A stretch of 9,030 nt of DNA, from NCBI GenBank assembly GCA_046727175.1, contig JBKPCD010000207.1, positions 1 through 9,030 on the forward strand. Reading direction: 5' to 3'. The notes under the pieces are model-generated. The model worked only from the letters and a program-made list of their open reading frames with translations. It was not told the origin of the DNA and searched no databases. A program made the translations under genes and the position numbers. This document shows positions 1 through 6,656 of the stretch, in pieces (positions within the stretch are counted from its first letter, which is position 1; each line of letters begins with the position of its first letter). The DNA is from JBKPCD01 sp046727175 (GTDB taxonomy: Bacteria; Acidobacteriota; Vicinamibacteria; Vicinamibacterales; 2-12-FULL-66-21).

Positions 1-2
1 TG

Positions 3-2474
3 TCGCGACGGCTGCTCACAGCGCCGCTCGATCTGTTCGACATCAACATGTACTACCCGTATCGAGGAGCGCTCGGCGCGCTAGACCATCAGCTCGGCGC
101 AGCCGTGTTTGCCGCGCCCGTCGCGGTGTTGAGCGGCAGCCCTGCGTTCACCATCAACACTCTTACGGCCGCCACCTTTGCCGCGGCGGGCATATTCGCC
201 GCCATGCTGGTAACCGAGCTTACCGGATCGATCGGCGCGGGTCTGGTTGGAGGTTCTCTTTACGCGTTTTCGACCCTGCGGATCGAGAACATCGCGCACA
301 CGCACGTTTTGGGAAACTGCTGGCTCCCGCTGGCGCTGCTGATGCTCCACCGTTACGTACGCCAGCCGACCTGGCGCGCACTCTCGATGCTGTTGACGGT
401 GTCGCTGCTGCTGGCGCTCACGACGTGGTACTACGCGGTCATCGGACCGATCGCGCTGCTGCTCGTGGGCTACGCCGAAATCGTCAGTCGACCCGCCGAA
501 GCGTGGCTCGTCACACGACGCGCACTCGTCGGAGGGGCGATCGCGGCCCTCGCCCTCGCGGCGACCGCCGTCCCCTACGTTCGGATCACGCGCGAGTACC
601 TTCCGCACATTCCGAATGCGTCCGAGGTGCCGACTGCGAGCGGCGAAGCGGAACCGCCGCCGAGCATCGATCGAACGATGCCGCAGGATTTCTCCGCGCC
701 CGTTGAAAGTTACGTCGGCCTCGCCGCACAAAGCTGGGCGCCATGGACGACACCTTTGCGAGGGATCGGCCCGGAGGGGTCGCGCTTCTTCCCGGGACTT
801 GCGGGAGCGGCGCTCGCCGGCATTGCTGTCGGCTCCATTGTCTGGCATCAGACGCGCGCATCGGCGACGGCATGGCTCGCCGTCGTGATGACCGTCGCTC
901 TTGCGGGCGCGGCGTTGACACCAGCGATCGGCCGGAGGAGTTCCGTTGCGCTCTCGGTCACACGTCTGCCCGGATTCTTTCCTCTCCTGCTCCTCGCGTT
1001 TGCAACGTGGCCGGTCGTGGCTTTGAAAAACGCGTCTCGAGGCAATGAGCCGATTCGGCGAGCCCGAACATATCTCGTCCTCGCGGTGTTCGGTGCTGTG
1101 CTCTCATGGGGCGTGACCGTCCAGGCACTCGACGTGACGCTGGGACGCGGGGTGTACCCCACGACGCTGCCGCCGTTCAGTCTGTTGCGCGCAAGCGCGC
1201 GATTCGGAACGCTGTACCTGCTCGGTATGTCAGTGCTTGCCGGCTTTGGTTACATTTCCATCCTTCGTCGCGTGCAACGGTCGTGGTCCGGGCGCTTCTT
1301 TGCCGCCGTCATTCTGATTCTGGTGAATGGCGAGCTGCTCGCTGCGCCGGTTGCCATGTCGCGGGTCGGGCGCGCTCCGGACGTTTACGCGTGGCTGAAA
1401 CGAGCTCCTGCGGGCGCGGTGCTCGAATTTCCAATTCACGATAATATCTGGCCGCTCTATTGGTCGCTCGTCCACGAGCATCCGATCTCGAACGGATTCG
1501 GCCTCGTGGAGCCGGTCGCTTATCATCGGCTCAAACAGCGCGACGATCTTTCGCCGGCCATGCTCGAACACGTGCGCGCCTACTTCCATCCTCGCTACAT
1601 TGTCGTGAACACGGCGTTGTACAGTGGCGAGCTCGCGACGATGCTCGAGAAGAACCTTGCGCAAAATGCGGATCAGCTCGATCTGGTTGCGGAGTCTGGC
1701 GGCCGGAAGGTATTCGAGGTGAACGGTCCATCGCGGGGCACGCGCGTGCTGCGCTCGTATCGGCCGTGGATGCTCGAGGGAAAGAGCCGCATTGCGGTAA
1801 CCGCTCAGCTCGATACGGCGAATGTTCGCGGCACTCCAGAACTGCAGATCTGGGGCAACGGCGCGCTGCTGGCATCAGCGCGGCCGGACGAGCTGCGCAG
1901 CGGAACCGCGTTCGCCGCGCCGCTGCCGCCTCCAAGTGCAGGTGGTTTGAATGTGGAAGTCGTCGCGGACTACAAACTTCAACCAGGTGCCGGTGAACCG
2001 CTCGGCCAGACGGGGCAGCGTTCGCCGGCGGACATCGCGGTGACGGTTGCCCGGGATCGCACGCAGATACAGGTGAACGGGCATGTGTGGACCGGCGTCA
2101 AGGGATACACGATCGTTTCAATCGATCCTGAAGGCCGAATCGTCGATGTCCGCGGCTTCAACACGTCCTGGTCGGAGAAGGAATCGCACGCGCTTGCCGA
2201 TCACCTCCGCGCGATGCCGGCCGGACGAACGGTTGCCGCCGCAAGCGCCTACGACGCGTCCCGCGCGCTGACGGGAGACGCGGTCGAAGCGCTCGCGAGT
2301 CTCGGCCTGTCGGCTGACCTGCGAGGACGTTTCCAATGGGCGCACGCGGGCATAGGAATCAAAGGGGCAACTCGCGGCACGGCGCTCGAGTCGTTCGGAC
2401 CGGAAACCGCTGAATGTCGCATCGGCGCGGCCACGAGGATGCCGATTGTGGTGAACGAGATCAGAGTTGATTGA
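3..2474 (+). CDS. Polytopic membrane protein, GT-C/YfhO-like, with C-terminal ILEI/FAM3-type domain (5' end outside window)
   Basis: The frame is open to the left edge, so the true start lies upstream; the ATG at 48 falls inside the conserved stretch LFDINMYYPY and is unlikely to be the start. Numbering below counts that ATG as residue 1. Residues about 17-432 contain roughly 12 hydrophobic membrane segments with a long loop near 180-240. The DxN-(F/Y)YP...DHQLG motif resembles the first extracytoplasmic loop of bacterial GT-C or YfhO-like membrane glycosyltransferases, where a catalytic Asp normally sits. From about 433 the protein is soluble: first an alpha/beta part (DVYAWLKRAPAGAVLEFP, NGFGLVEP) typical of these proteins, then a beta-rich stretch near 565-655, then an ILEI/FAM3-like domain near 659-790. 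It probably acts at the outer face of the inner membrane on a lipid-linked or surface glycan. The enzymatic role is inferred from family resemblance only; donor and acceptor are unknown. Confidence 0.82.
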   Translation, partial: SRRLLTAPLDLFDINMYYPYRGALGALDHQLGAAVFAAPVAVLSGSPAFTINTLTAATFAAAGIFAAMLVTELTGSIGAGLVGGSLYAFSTLRIENIAHTHVLGNCWLPLALLMLHRYVRQPTWRALSMLLTVSLLLALTTWYYAVIGPIALLLVGYAEIVSRPAEAWLVTRRALVGGAIAALALAATAVPYVRITREYLPHIPNASEVPTASGEAEPPPSIDRTMPQDFSAPVESYVGLAAQSWAPWTTPLRGIGPEGSRFFPGLAGAALAGIAVGSIVWHQTRASATAWLAVVMTVALAGAALTPAIGRRSSVALSVTRLPGFFPLLLLAFATWPVVALKNASRGNEPIRRARTYLVLAVFGAVLSWGVTVQALDVTLGRGVYPTTLPPFSLLRASARFGTLYLLGMSVLAGFGYISILRRVQRSWSGRFFAAVILILVNGELLAAPVAMSRVGRAPDVYAWLKRAPAGAVLEFPIHDNIWPLYWSLVHEHPISNGFGLVEPVAYHRLKQRDDLSPAMLEHVRAYFHPRYIVVNTALYSGELATMLEKNLAQNADQLDLVAESGGRKVFEVNGPSRGTRVLRSYRPWMLEGKSRIAVTAQLDTANVRGTPELQIWGNGALLASARPDELRSGTAFAAPLPPPSAGGLNVEVVADYKLQPGAGEPLGQTGQRSPADIAVTVARDRTQIQVNGHVWTGVKGYTIVSIDPEGRIVDVRGFNTSWSEKESHALADHLRAMPAGRTVAAASAYDASRALTGDAVEALASLGLSADLRGRFQWAHAGIGIKGATRGTALESFGPETAECRIGAATRMPIVVNEIRVD
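2022..2450 (+). other. ILEI/FAM3 (GG-type) domain encoded at the 3' end of the membrane-protein gene
   Basis: This segment encodes about 140 residues in the order expected for the interleukin-like EMT inducer domain (Pfam PF15711): a SPADIAVTVA strand, IQVNGHVW, KGYTIVSIDPEGRIVDVRGFNT, then an ALADHLRAMPAGRTVAAAS block, an ASRALTGDAVEALASLG helix and a closing GIGIKGATRGTALE. These correspond to the known elements 'RGYNVVVLDP.TG.V....FDT', 'DGTIVLVAV.DDAS..L..EA...L..LGS' and 'W.LIGVKG'. Family knowledge: this fold occurs in animal FAM3 proteins and in the POMGnT1 stem, where it binds carbohydrate. A glycan-binding role here is inference. The domain follows about 12 membrane segments and should face outside the cytoplasm. 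Confidence 0.7.
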
Positions 2475-4006
2475 TGACTGGAGCGCTGCCGAATGATTCA
2501 AGCCTCGAGGCGCCCGTAGTCATCATCGGCGCGGGGCCCGCCGGCCTCACCGCCGCATACGAGCTCTCGCGAGTCGGCACGCCGGCGCTGGTCCTCGAAC
2601 AGGACGCACAGGTCGGTGGCCTCGCCCGGACTGTCGAGCACAACGGGTTTCGTTTCGACATTGGCGGCCACAGGTTCTTCACCAAAGTCCCAGTCGTCGA
2701 GCAATTGTGGAGAACCGTACTCGGACCGGATTTCCTGAAGCGGCCACGGCTCTCGCGAATCTATTATCGCGGTCGATTCTTCCAATATCCGCTCCGGCCG
2801 TTCGACGTCGCCTGGAAGCTCGGGCTCTGGACGAGCGCGCTCGTACTCCTCAGCTACGCGGCGGCGCGCGTGCGTCCTCTTCCGCAGGAAACCAGCTTCG
2901 CCGATTGGGTGACGAATCGGTTCGGACGACGTCTCTACCGAATCTTCTTCAAGACGTACACGGAAAAAGTGTGGGGTATCCCCTGCGAACGAATCTCGGC
3001 GCAGTGGGCTGCGCAACGCATCAAAGGTCTGTCGCTGCGCACGGCCGTGTCGAATATGTTCGCCAGTCGCGATCGCTCGTCGTCGGTCAAGACGCTGATT
3101 ACGGAGTTCGAATACCCGCGTCTTGGTCCCGGCATGATGTGGGAGCGCTTTGCGCAGATTGTCGAAAGCGGCTCGGGCCGCGTCGAGCTTGGCGCGCGAG
3201 TAACCCGACTCTTGCATGATCGCCGTCGCATCGAAGCGGTCGAGTACACGCGCCACGGATTGACGAGGCGATCAGCCGCAGGTCACGTCATCTCGACGAT
3301 GCCGGTCCCGCATCTCGTCGATGCCATGATGCCGGCCATGCCGGCGGAAGCGAGGACGGCGGCACATCGCCTGAGTCATCGCGATTTCCTGACGGTCGCG
3401 CTGATGCTCGAACAGGCGGACGTCTTCCCCGACAACTGGATTTACATCCACGACGACGCCGTTCGCGTGGGACGTATCCAGAACTACAAGAACTGGAGTC
3501 CGGATATGGTCCCCGATCCGGCGTGGACCTGCCTGGGACTGGAGTATTTCTGCTCTGCTGGTGACGACCTTTGGACGATGACCGACGACGACCTCGTCGC
3601 GCTCGCCACGATGGAATTGGCTCGCGTCGGGCTTGGTGATCCGAAGAAAGTCCGTGATGGCGTCGTGGTACGCGTGCGCGACGCATATCCGGTCTACGAC
3701 GCGGGATTTCTCGGCGCACTCGAGATCGTCAAAACGCATCTCGCTCCGTTCACCAACCTGCAGCTCGTGGGGCGGAACGGCATGCACAAGTACAACAATC
3801 AGGATCATTCGATGCTGACCGCGCTCCTCGCCGTCCGCAACCTGCAAGGCGCCGGGTACGACCTCTGGAGCATCAACGCCGAAGACGATTACTACGAGGA
3901 GACGACCGCCACCGCCAGCGCCGATTCCGAGCTCAGTGCGTGCGTCTCGGCCATGTCCAGCACACAACCACTTGTTCCCAGCCGACTCGACTCGCCCGGA
4001 CACTGA
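2474..4006 (+). CDS. NAD(P)/FAD-dependent oxidoreductase, UDP-galactopyranose mutase-like
   Basis: A 510-residue flavoprotein. The N-terminal Rossmann motif GAGPAG (residues 19-24) ends its second strand in E42, which should bind the FAD ribose, followed by VGGLAR (47-52) and GGHRFF (64-69). The middle has FKTYTEKVWGIP (159-170). The C-terminal flavin-binding signature is GRNGMHKYNNQDHSM (433-447). These features place it with UDP-galactopyranose-mutase-like or amine-oxidase-fold proteins common in polysaccharide clusters. It is much longer than the usual Glf (about 370-390 aa), so mutase activity is not assured; it could oxidise or isomerise another nucleotide sugar or lipid. The ATG shares one base with the upstream TGA (TGATG), indicating translational coupling; a TTG three bases earlier is less likely. 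The last 35 or so residues are low-complexity (Ser/Thr/Ala) and look disordered. Expected to be cytoplasmic. Confidence 0.88.
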   Translation: MTGALPNDSSLEAPVVIIGAGPAGLTAAYELSRVGTPALVLEQDAQVGGLARTVEHNGFRFDIGGHRFFTKVPVVEQLWRTVLGPDFLKRPRLSRIYYRGRFFQYPLRPFDVAWKLGLWTSALVLLSYAAARVRPLPQETSFADWVTNRFGRRLYRIFFKTYTEKVWGIPCERISAQWAAQRIKGLSLRTAVSNMFASRDRSSSVKTLITEFEYPRLGPGMMWERFAQIVESGSGRVELGARVTRLLHDRRRIEAVEYTRHGLTRRSAAGHVISTMPVPHLVDAMMPAMPAEARTAAHRLSHRDFLTVALMLEQADVFPDNWIYIHDDAVRVGRIQNYKNWSPDMVPDPAWTCLGLEYFCSAGDDLWTMTDDDLVALATMELARVGLGDPKKVRDGVVVRVRDAYPVYDAGFLGALEIVKTHLAPFTNLQLVGRNGMHKYNNQDHSMLTALLAVRNLQGAGYDLWSINAEDDYYEETTATASADSELSACVSAMSSTQPLVPSRLDSPGH

Positions 4007-4049
4007 CGCGCAACTTCGGCCGGCAGCGCTCCAGGGTCTGGTCCTTGGC

Positions 4050-5402
4050 GTGTCTAAGCTGTCGGCAGCGGAACTCCTGCGCGTCTCGGCCGGTGCGGTT
4101 CTCAGCATCTACCTCGCACGACGACTCGGCACGTACGCGTTCGGTCTTTGGACGCTCGCGGTCGCAATGACCGGGTACCCGCTCGCGCTGGTCGAAGCAG
4201 GACTGACGTGGATTGGTACTCGCGAAGTCGCACAGGATCGCGGCAGCGTCCGATCGCTCGTGCCGACGATCGTCAGGCTGCGTCTGACGCTCGCGGTTGC
4301 CGGCCTGATCGTGGTTGCGAGCTTCGTGCTGACGTCTTCCTGGCCGACGATGCAGAGGTCGATGGTGCTTCTCGCGAGCGGCTCAGTACTGACGACCGCA
4401 GTGACGCTCGACTGGGTGTTCTACGGGCTGGAACGCCCGTCGATTGCGGCGGCCGCGACGGTCACGCGAACGGTCATCTTCGCTGGCGCCACGCTGACGC
4501 TGGTCAGTCGTCCGGATCAGGTCTGGCTCGTGCCGCTGCTGCAGATGACGGGAGAGCTCGGCGCCGCGGTCCAGACGTGGTTCTTCTATCGCGGTCAGGT
4601 GATCCCATCCAGCGGCGCGGTCGGCGGGACCCTGTCAGCCCGAGGAATCGTCGAGCAGGCGCTTCCGCTGACGCTGTCACAACTGCTGCGAGCCATTACG
4701 ACGTGGTCGAGCGTCACGATCATCGCGCTCCACGCCTCGTCGGCGGTCGTCGGCCAGTTCGGCGCGGCCCAGCGACTGACCCAGCTCGCGCTCGGGTTTG
4801 CGACGCTGTACTTCTATGGCTACCTTCCGCTCGCGTCGCGCGCGTCACGCGAAGGACACCGGGCCGTTCACGATCTGGTCTCTCGATCGATTCGACTTAC
4901 AGCTGGGGCCACGCTGCCCTTTGCCGTCACAGCCACTGTGCTTGCCCCGGATGTCGTCCAGCTCGTCTTCGGCGAGGCGTACGGGCGCGCTGCTGACGCA
5001 TTTCAAATCCTGGCGTGGACCGTCCCGGTCGTGATTCTCGGAGGTCACTTCCGGCACACGCTCATCGCGGCGCGCCTGACGCGGCACGATCTCTTTGCGG
5101 TTGCCGCCGGCGCTGCGGGAACGCTCGTCCTGAATCTCGCCCTGATCCCGGTGCTCGGCGGCCGCGGCGCTGCCATTGCACCTCTGGTCGGCGAAACAAT
5201 GCTGACGGTGACTGCGATGGCGCTCGTTCGTCGCAAAATCGGGGGAATCGTCCCGATCGGGCCCCTCCTCGGCGCCGCCGCGCCGGCGGTGGTGATGGCG
5301 GCAGCAATGACACTCGTTCGGAAATATGGGTTCGTGGTGGCGCTCGGAACAGGTGCGGCGACCTATGCCCTTACGTTGTTGTTGACACGCGATAAACGCT
5401 AA
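4050..5402 (+). CDS. Polysaccharide/O-antigen flippase (Wzx-like, MOP superfamily)
   Basis: A highly hydrophobic protein with about 12-14 membrane segments. It opens with SAAELLRVSAGAVLSIYLARRLGTYAFGLWTLA, the usual first helices of Wzx-type flippases, and has the family phrases 'ARRLG...FG', 'GLTWIGTREVAQ' and, in the second half, 'LIPVLGGRGAAIAPLVGE'. Such proteins flip undecaprenyl-PP-linked oligosaccharide repeat units across the inner membrane. I chose GTG 4050 (450 aa), because upstream residues in this frame are polar, rich in Pro and His, and overlap the preceding gene. Alternatives are TTG 3972 and GTG 3936 (488 aa, 71-base overlap). No strong ribosome-binding site decides it; an AGGG at 4033-4036 is rather far from GTG 4050. 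Nearby genes for nucleotide sugars and a GT4 transferase fit a Wzx/Wzy-type locus, although no Wzy is seen here. Confidence 0.86.
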   Translation: MSKLSAAELLRVSAGAVLSIYLARRLGTYAFGLWTLAVAMTGYPLALVEAGLTWIGTREVAQDRGSVRSLVPTIVRLRLTLAVAGLIVVASFVLTSSWPTMQRSMVLLASGSVLTTAVTLDWVFYGLERPSIAAAATVTRTVIFAGATLTLVSRPDQVWLVPLLQMTGELGAAVQTWFFYRGQVIPSSGAVGGTLSARGIVEQALPLTLSQLLRAITTWSSVTIIALHASSAVVGQFGAAQRLTQLALGFATLYFYGYLPLASRASREGHRAVHDLVSRSIRLTAGATLPFAVTATVLAPDVVQLVFGEAYGRAADAFQILAWTVPVVILGGHFRHTLIAARLTRHDLFAVAAGAAGTLVLNLALIPVLGGRGAAIAPLVGETMLTVTAMALVRRKIGGIVPIGPLLGAAAPAVVMAAAMTLVRKYGFVVALGTGAATYALTLLLTRDKR

Positions 5403-5428
5403 GAAACAACGCGACGAAAGCGTGTTTC
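5403..5428 (+). terminator. Possible hairpin just after the flippase stop codon
   Basis: Directly after the TAA, GAAAC (5403-5407) plus ACGC (5409-5412) can pair with GCGTGTTTC (5420-5428), leaving A5408 bulged and a seven-base GACGAAA loop. This gives a nine-pair imperfect stem. No T-tract follows, so it is not a canonical intrinsic terminator; it may be a 3' mRNA-end structure or chance. Its position, ahead of a separate promoter-like element, is the main support. Confidence 0.25.
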
Positions 5429-5507
5429 GAATGTGCTCGGAACCACTTCGATCTTTGAGCTCGAGAAGCAGGACCGCCGAACGTCTTCGCGACAGCCCGA
5501 CTCGATA

Positions 5508-5535
5508 TTGGTGCTGCAGCGCACGCAACTATACT
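5508..5535 (+). promoter_or_regulatory. Candidate sigma-70-type promoter for the glycosyltransferase gene, close enough for a leaderless mRNA
   Basis: A TATACT at 5530-5535 matches the -10 consensus TATAAT at five of six positions, in an otherwise GC-rich region. A weak -35, TTGGTG at 5508-5513 (three of six), lies 16 bases upstream. Initiation about 7-8 bases beyond the -10 would fall at 5542-5544, on or next to the A of the ATG at 5544. No Shine-Dalgarno sequence is visible between the -10 and the ATG. This suggests a separate transcription unit starting here, with a leaderless or nearly leaderless transcript. Confidence 0.42.
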
Positions 5536-5543
5536 GACCGTCG

Positions 5544-6656
5544 ATGCGACTGGGGATCAACGGATGGCGCCTCTGCGGATCGCGCACCGGCGTCAGCAGA
5601 TATCTGCTCAACGTAATTCGTCACTGGACGCCTGACGTCGCGTCGCGATTCACTCGAATCACGCTCTACACGCCACGCCCGATCGATCGCCGCGAGATGC
5701 CGTTGCCACCGAACATCGACGAGCAGGTCCTCGCATCGGACTGGCCGATGCTGGTCTGGGAGAACGCGCGGCTGGCGCCCGCGTCGCGAGATGACATCCT
5801 CTTCTGTCCGTCGTACTCACGGCCCCTGTTCACACGCAGCCGCACCGTGGTCGCGACACACGACACGGTCTATCACGTCCGCCCCGAGCTGTTTCCATGG
5901 TCGGTTCGCGCGGGCTACCGACAGCTCTACGACTGGAGCGATCGGCACGCGACGCTGATCATCACGGATGGCGAGGCCGTGAAGGAAGATATCGTTCGCT
6001 TCTGTCGAGTGCCGGCGAGCAAGATCCGCGTCACCTACCTTGCACCGGCAGCGTGTTTCAGCCCGATCGGCGATCGCGCTGAGCTGAACGGCGTCCGCGA
6101 TCGTCATGTCGGGAACGTTCCATTCTTTCTGTACGTCGGCAAGATGTCCGGCCGACGCAGCCTTCCTCATCTGCTCGAGGCATTCGCGGTGTTCAAGCGC
6201 CGTGCGCCGTCACCACATCGTCTTCTGCTCGTCGGGCTGAACCCACAGAACCTCGATCTCCAACGCATGTCCCGCGCTCTCGGCATTGCAGACGACGTGA
6301 GGCGCAGTGGATACGTCGACGATGCGGATCTGAATCGCTTGTACAATGCGGCGGAAGCGTTCGTCATGCCTTCTGTCTACGAGACCAGCTCGCTGCCGGT
6401 CATGGAGGCGCAAGCTGCGGGACTGCCTGTGATCTGCATCCAGACGCCGGGCATGCATGAAATCACCGGTGGGGCCGCGCTGCAGATCCCGACGCTCGAC
6501 GCGTCGCTGCTCGCGGACGCAATGCTCCAACTCTCAACGGACACCGCGCTACGTGCGCAGCTCGCGACCGACGGTCTTCGCAACGCTGCGCGGTTCTCCT
6601 GGCAGCGGTGCTCGACCGAAACGCTGGCGGTCCTCGAGGAAGCCGCGGACCTGTGA
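5544..6656 (+). CDS. Glycosyltransferase family 4 (GT-B fold)
   Basis: A 370-residue GT-B glycosyltransferase, a usual length for GT4. The N-terminal acceptor domain starts MRLGINGWRL and has RTGVSRYLLNVI (14-25), equivalent to the 'TGIGRY' motif of WbaZ/MtfB-like mannosyl- or rhamnosyltransferases. The linker to the donor domain is FFLYVGKMSGRRSLPHLLEAF (194-214), the counterpart of 'YVG...RKNL..LLEAF'. The catalytic E-x7-E is E280-x7-E288 in PSVYETSSLPVMEAQAAGLPV. The usual EGFG after the tyrosine reads ETSS here; both glutamates are kept. It would transfer a sugar from a nucleotide donor onto the growing lipid-linked unit at the cytoplasmic face. Donor and linkage cannot be read from sequence. 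ATG 5544 is the first good start, with a promoter-like element immediately upstream. The 3' end overlaps the epimerase gene by four bases (GTGA). Confidence 0.92.
   Translation: MRLGINGWRLCGSRTGVSRYLLNVIRHWTPDVASRFTRITLYTPRPIDRREMPLPPNIDEQVLASDWPMLVWENARLAPASRDDILFCPSYSRPLFTRSRTVVATHDTVYHVRPELFPWSVRAGYRQLYDWSDRHATLIITDGEAVKEDIVRFCRVPASKIRVTYLAPAACFSPIGDRAELNGVRDRHVGNVPFFLYVGKMSGRRSLPHLLEAFAVFKRRAPSPHRLLLVGLNPQNLDLQRMSRALGIADDVRRSGYVDDADLNRLYNAAEAFVMPSVYETSSLPVMEAQAAGLPVICIQTPGMHEITGGAALQIPTLDASLLADAMLQLSTDTALRAQLATDGLRNAARFSWQRCSTETLAVLEEAADL

Noticed and set aside
81..848. 255-codon open frame on the minus strand
   Set aside because: Antisense to the membrane-protein gene, with an Arg- and Gly-rich translation typical of a shadow frame and no start signal.
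3578..3592. 15-base sequence ATGACCGACGACGAC repeated at 8822-8836
   Set aside because: Both copies encode Met-Thr-Asp-Asp-Asp in unrelated proteins; explained by Asp runs and GAC codon bias, not by a functional repeat.
3272..4108. 278-codon open frame on the minus strand
   Set aside because: Lies opposite the well-supported flavoprotein gene; its Arg-, His- and Val-rich translation has no recognisable domain. Long antisense frames are expected in GC-rich coding DNA.
4148..4996. 282-codon + strand frame inside the flippase gene
   Set aside because: Out of frame with the flippase; the translation is Arg/Asp/Ala-rich with no motifs, while the overlapping frame encodes clear membrane helices.
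6608..6652. Upstream ATG 6608 as start of the SDR gene
   Set aside because: Would add 15 Arg/Gly-rich residues before the first strand and overlap the glycosyltransferase by 49 bases; GTG 6653 gives a standard four-base overlap and normal glycine-motif placement.
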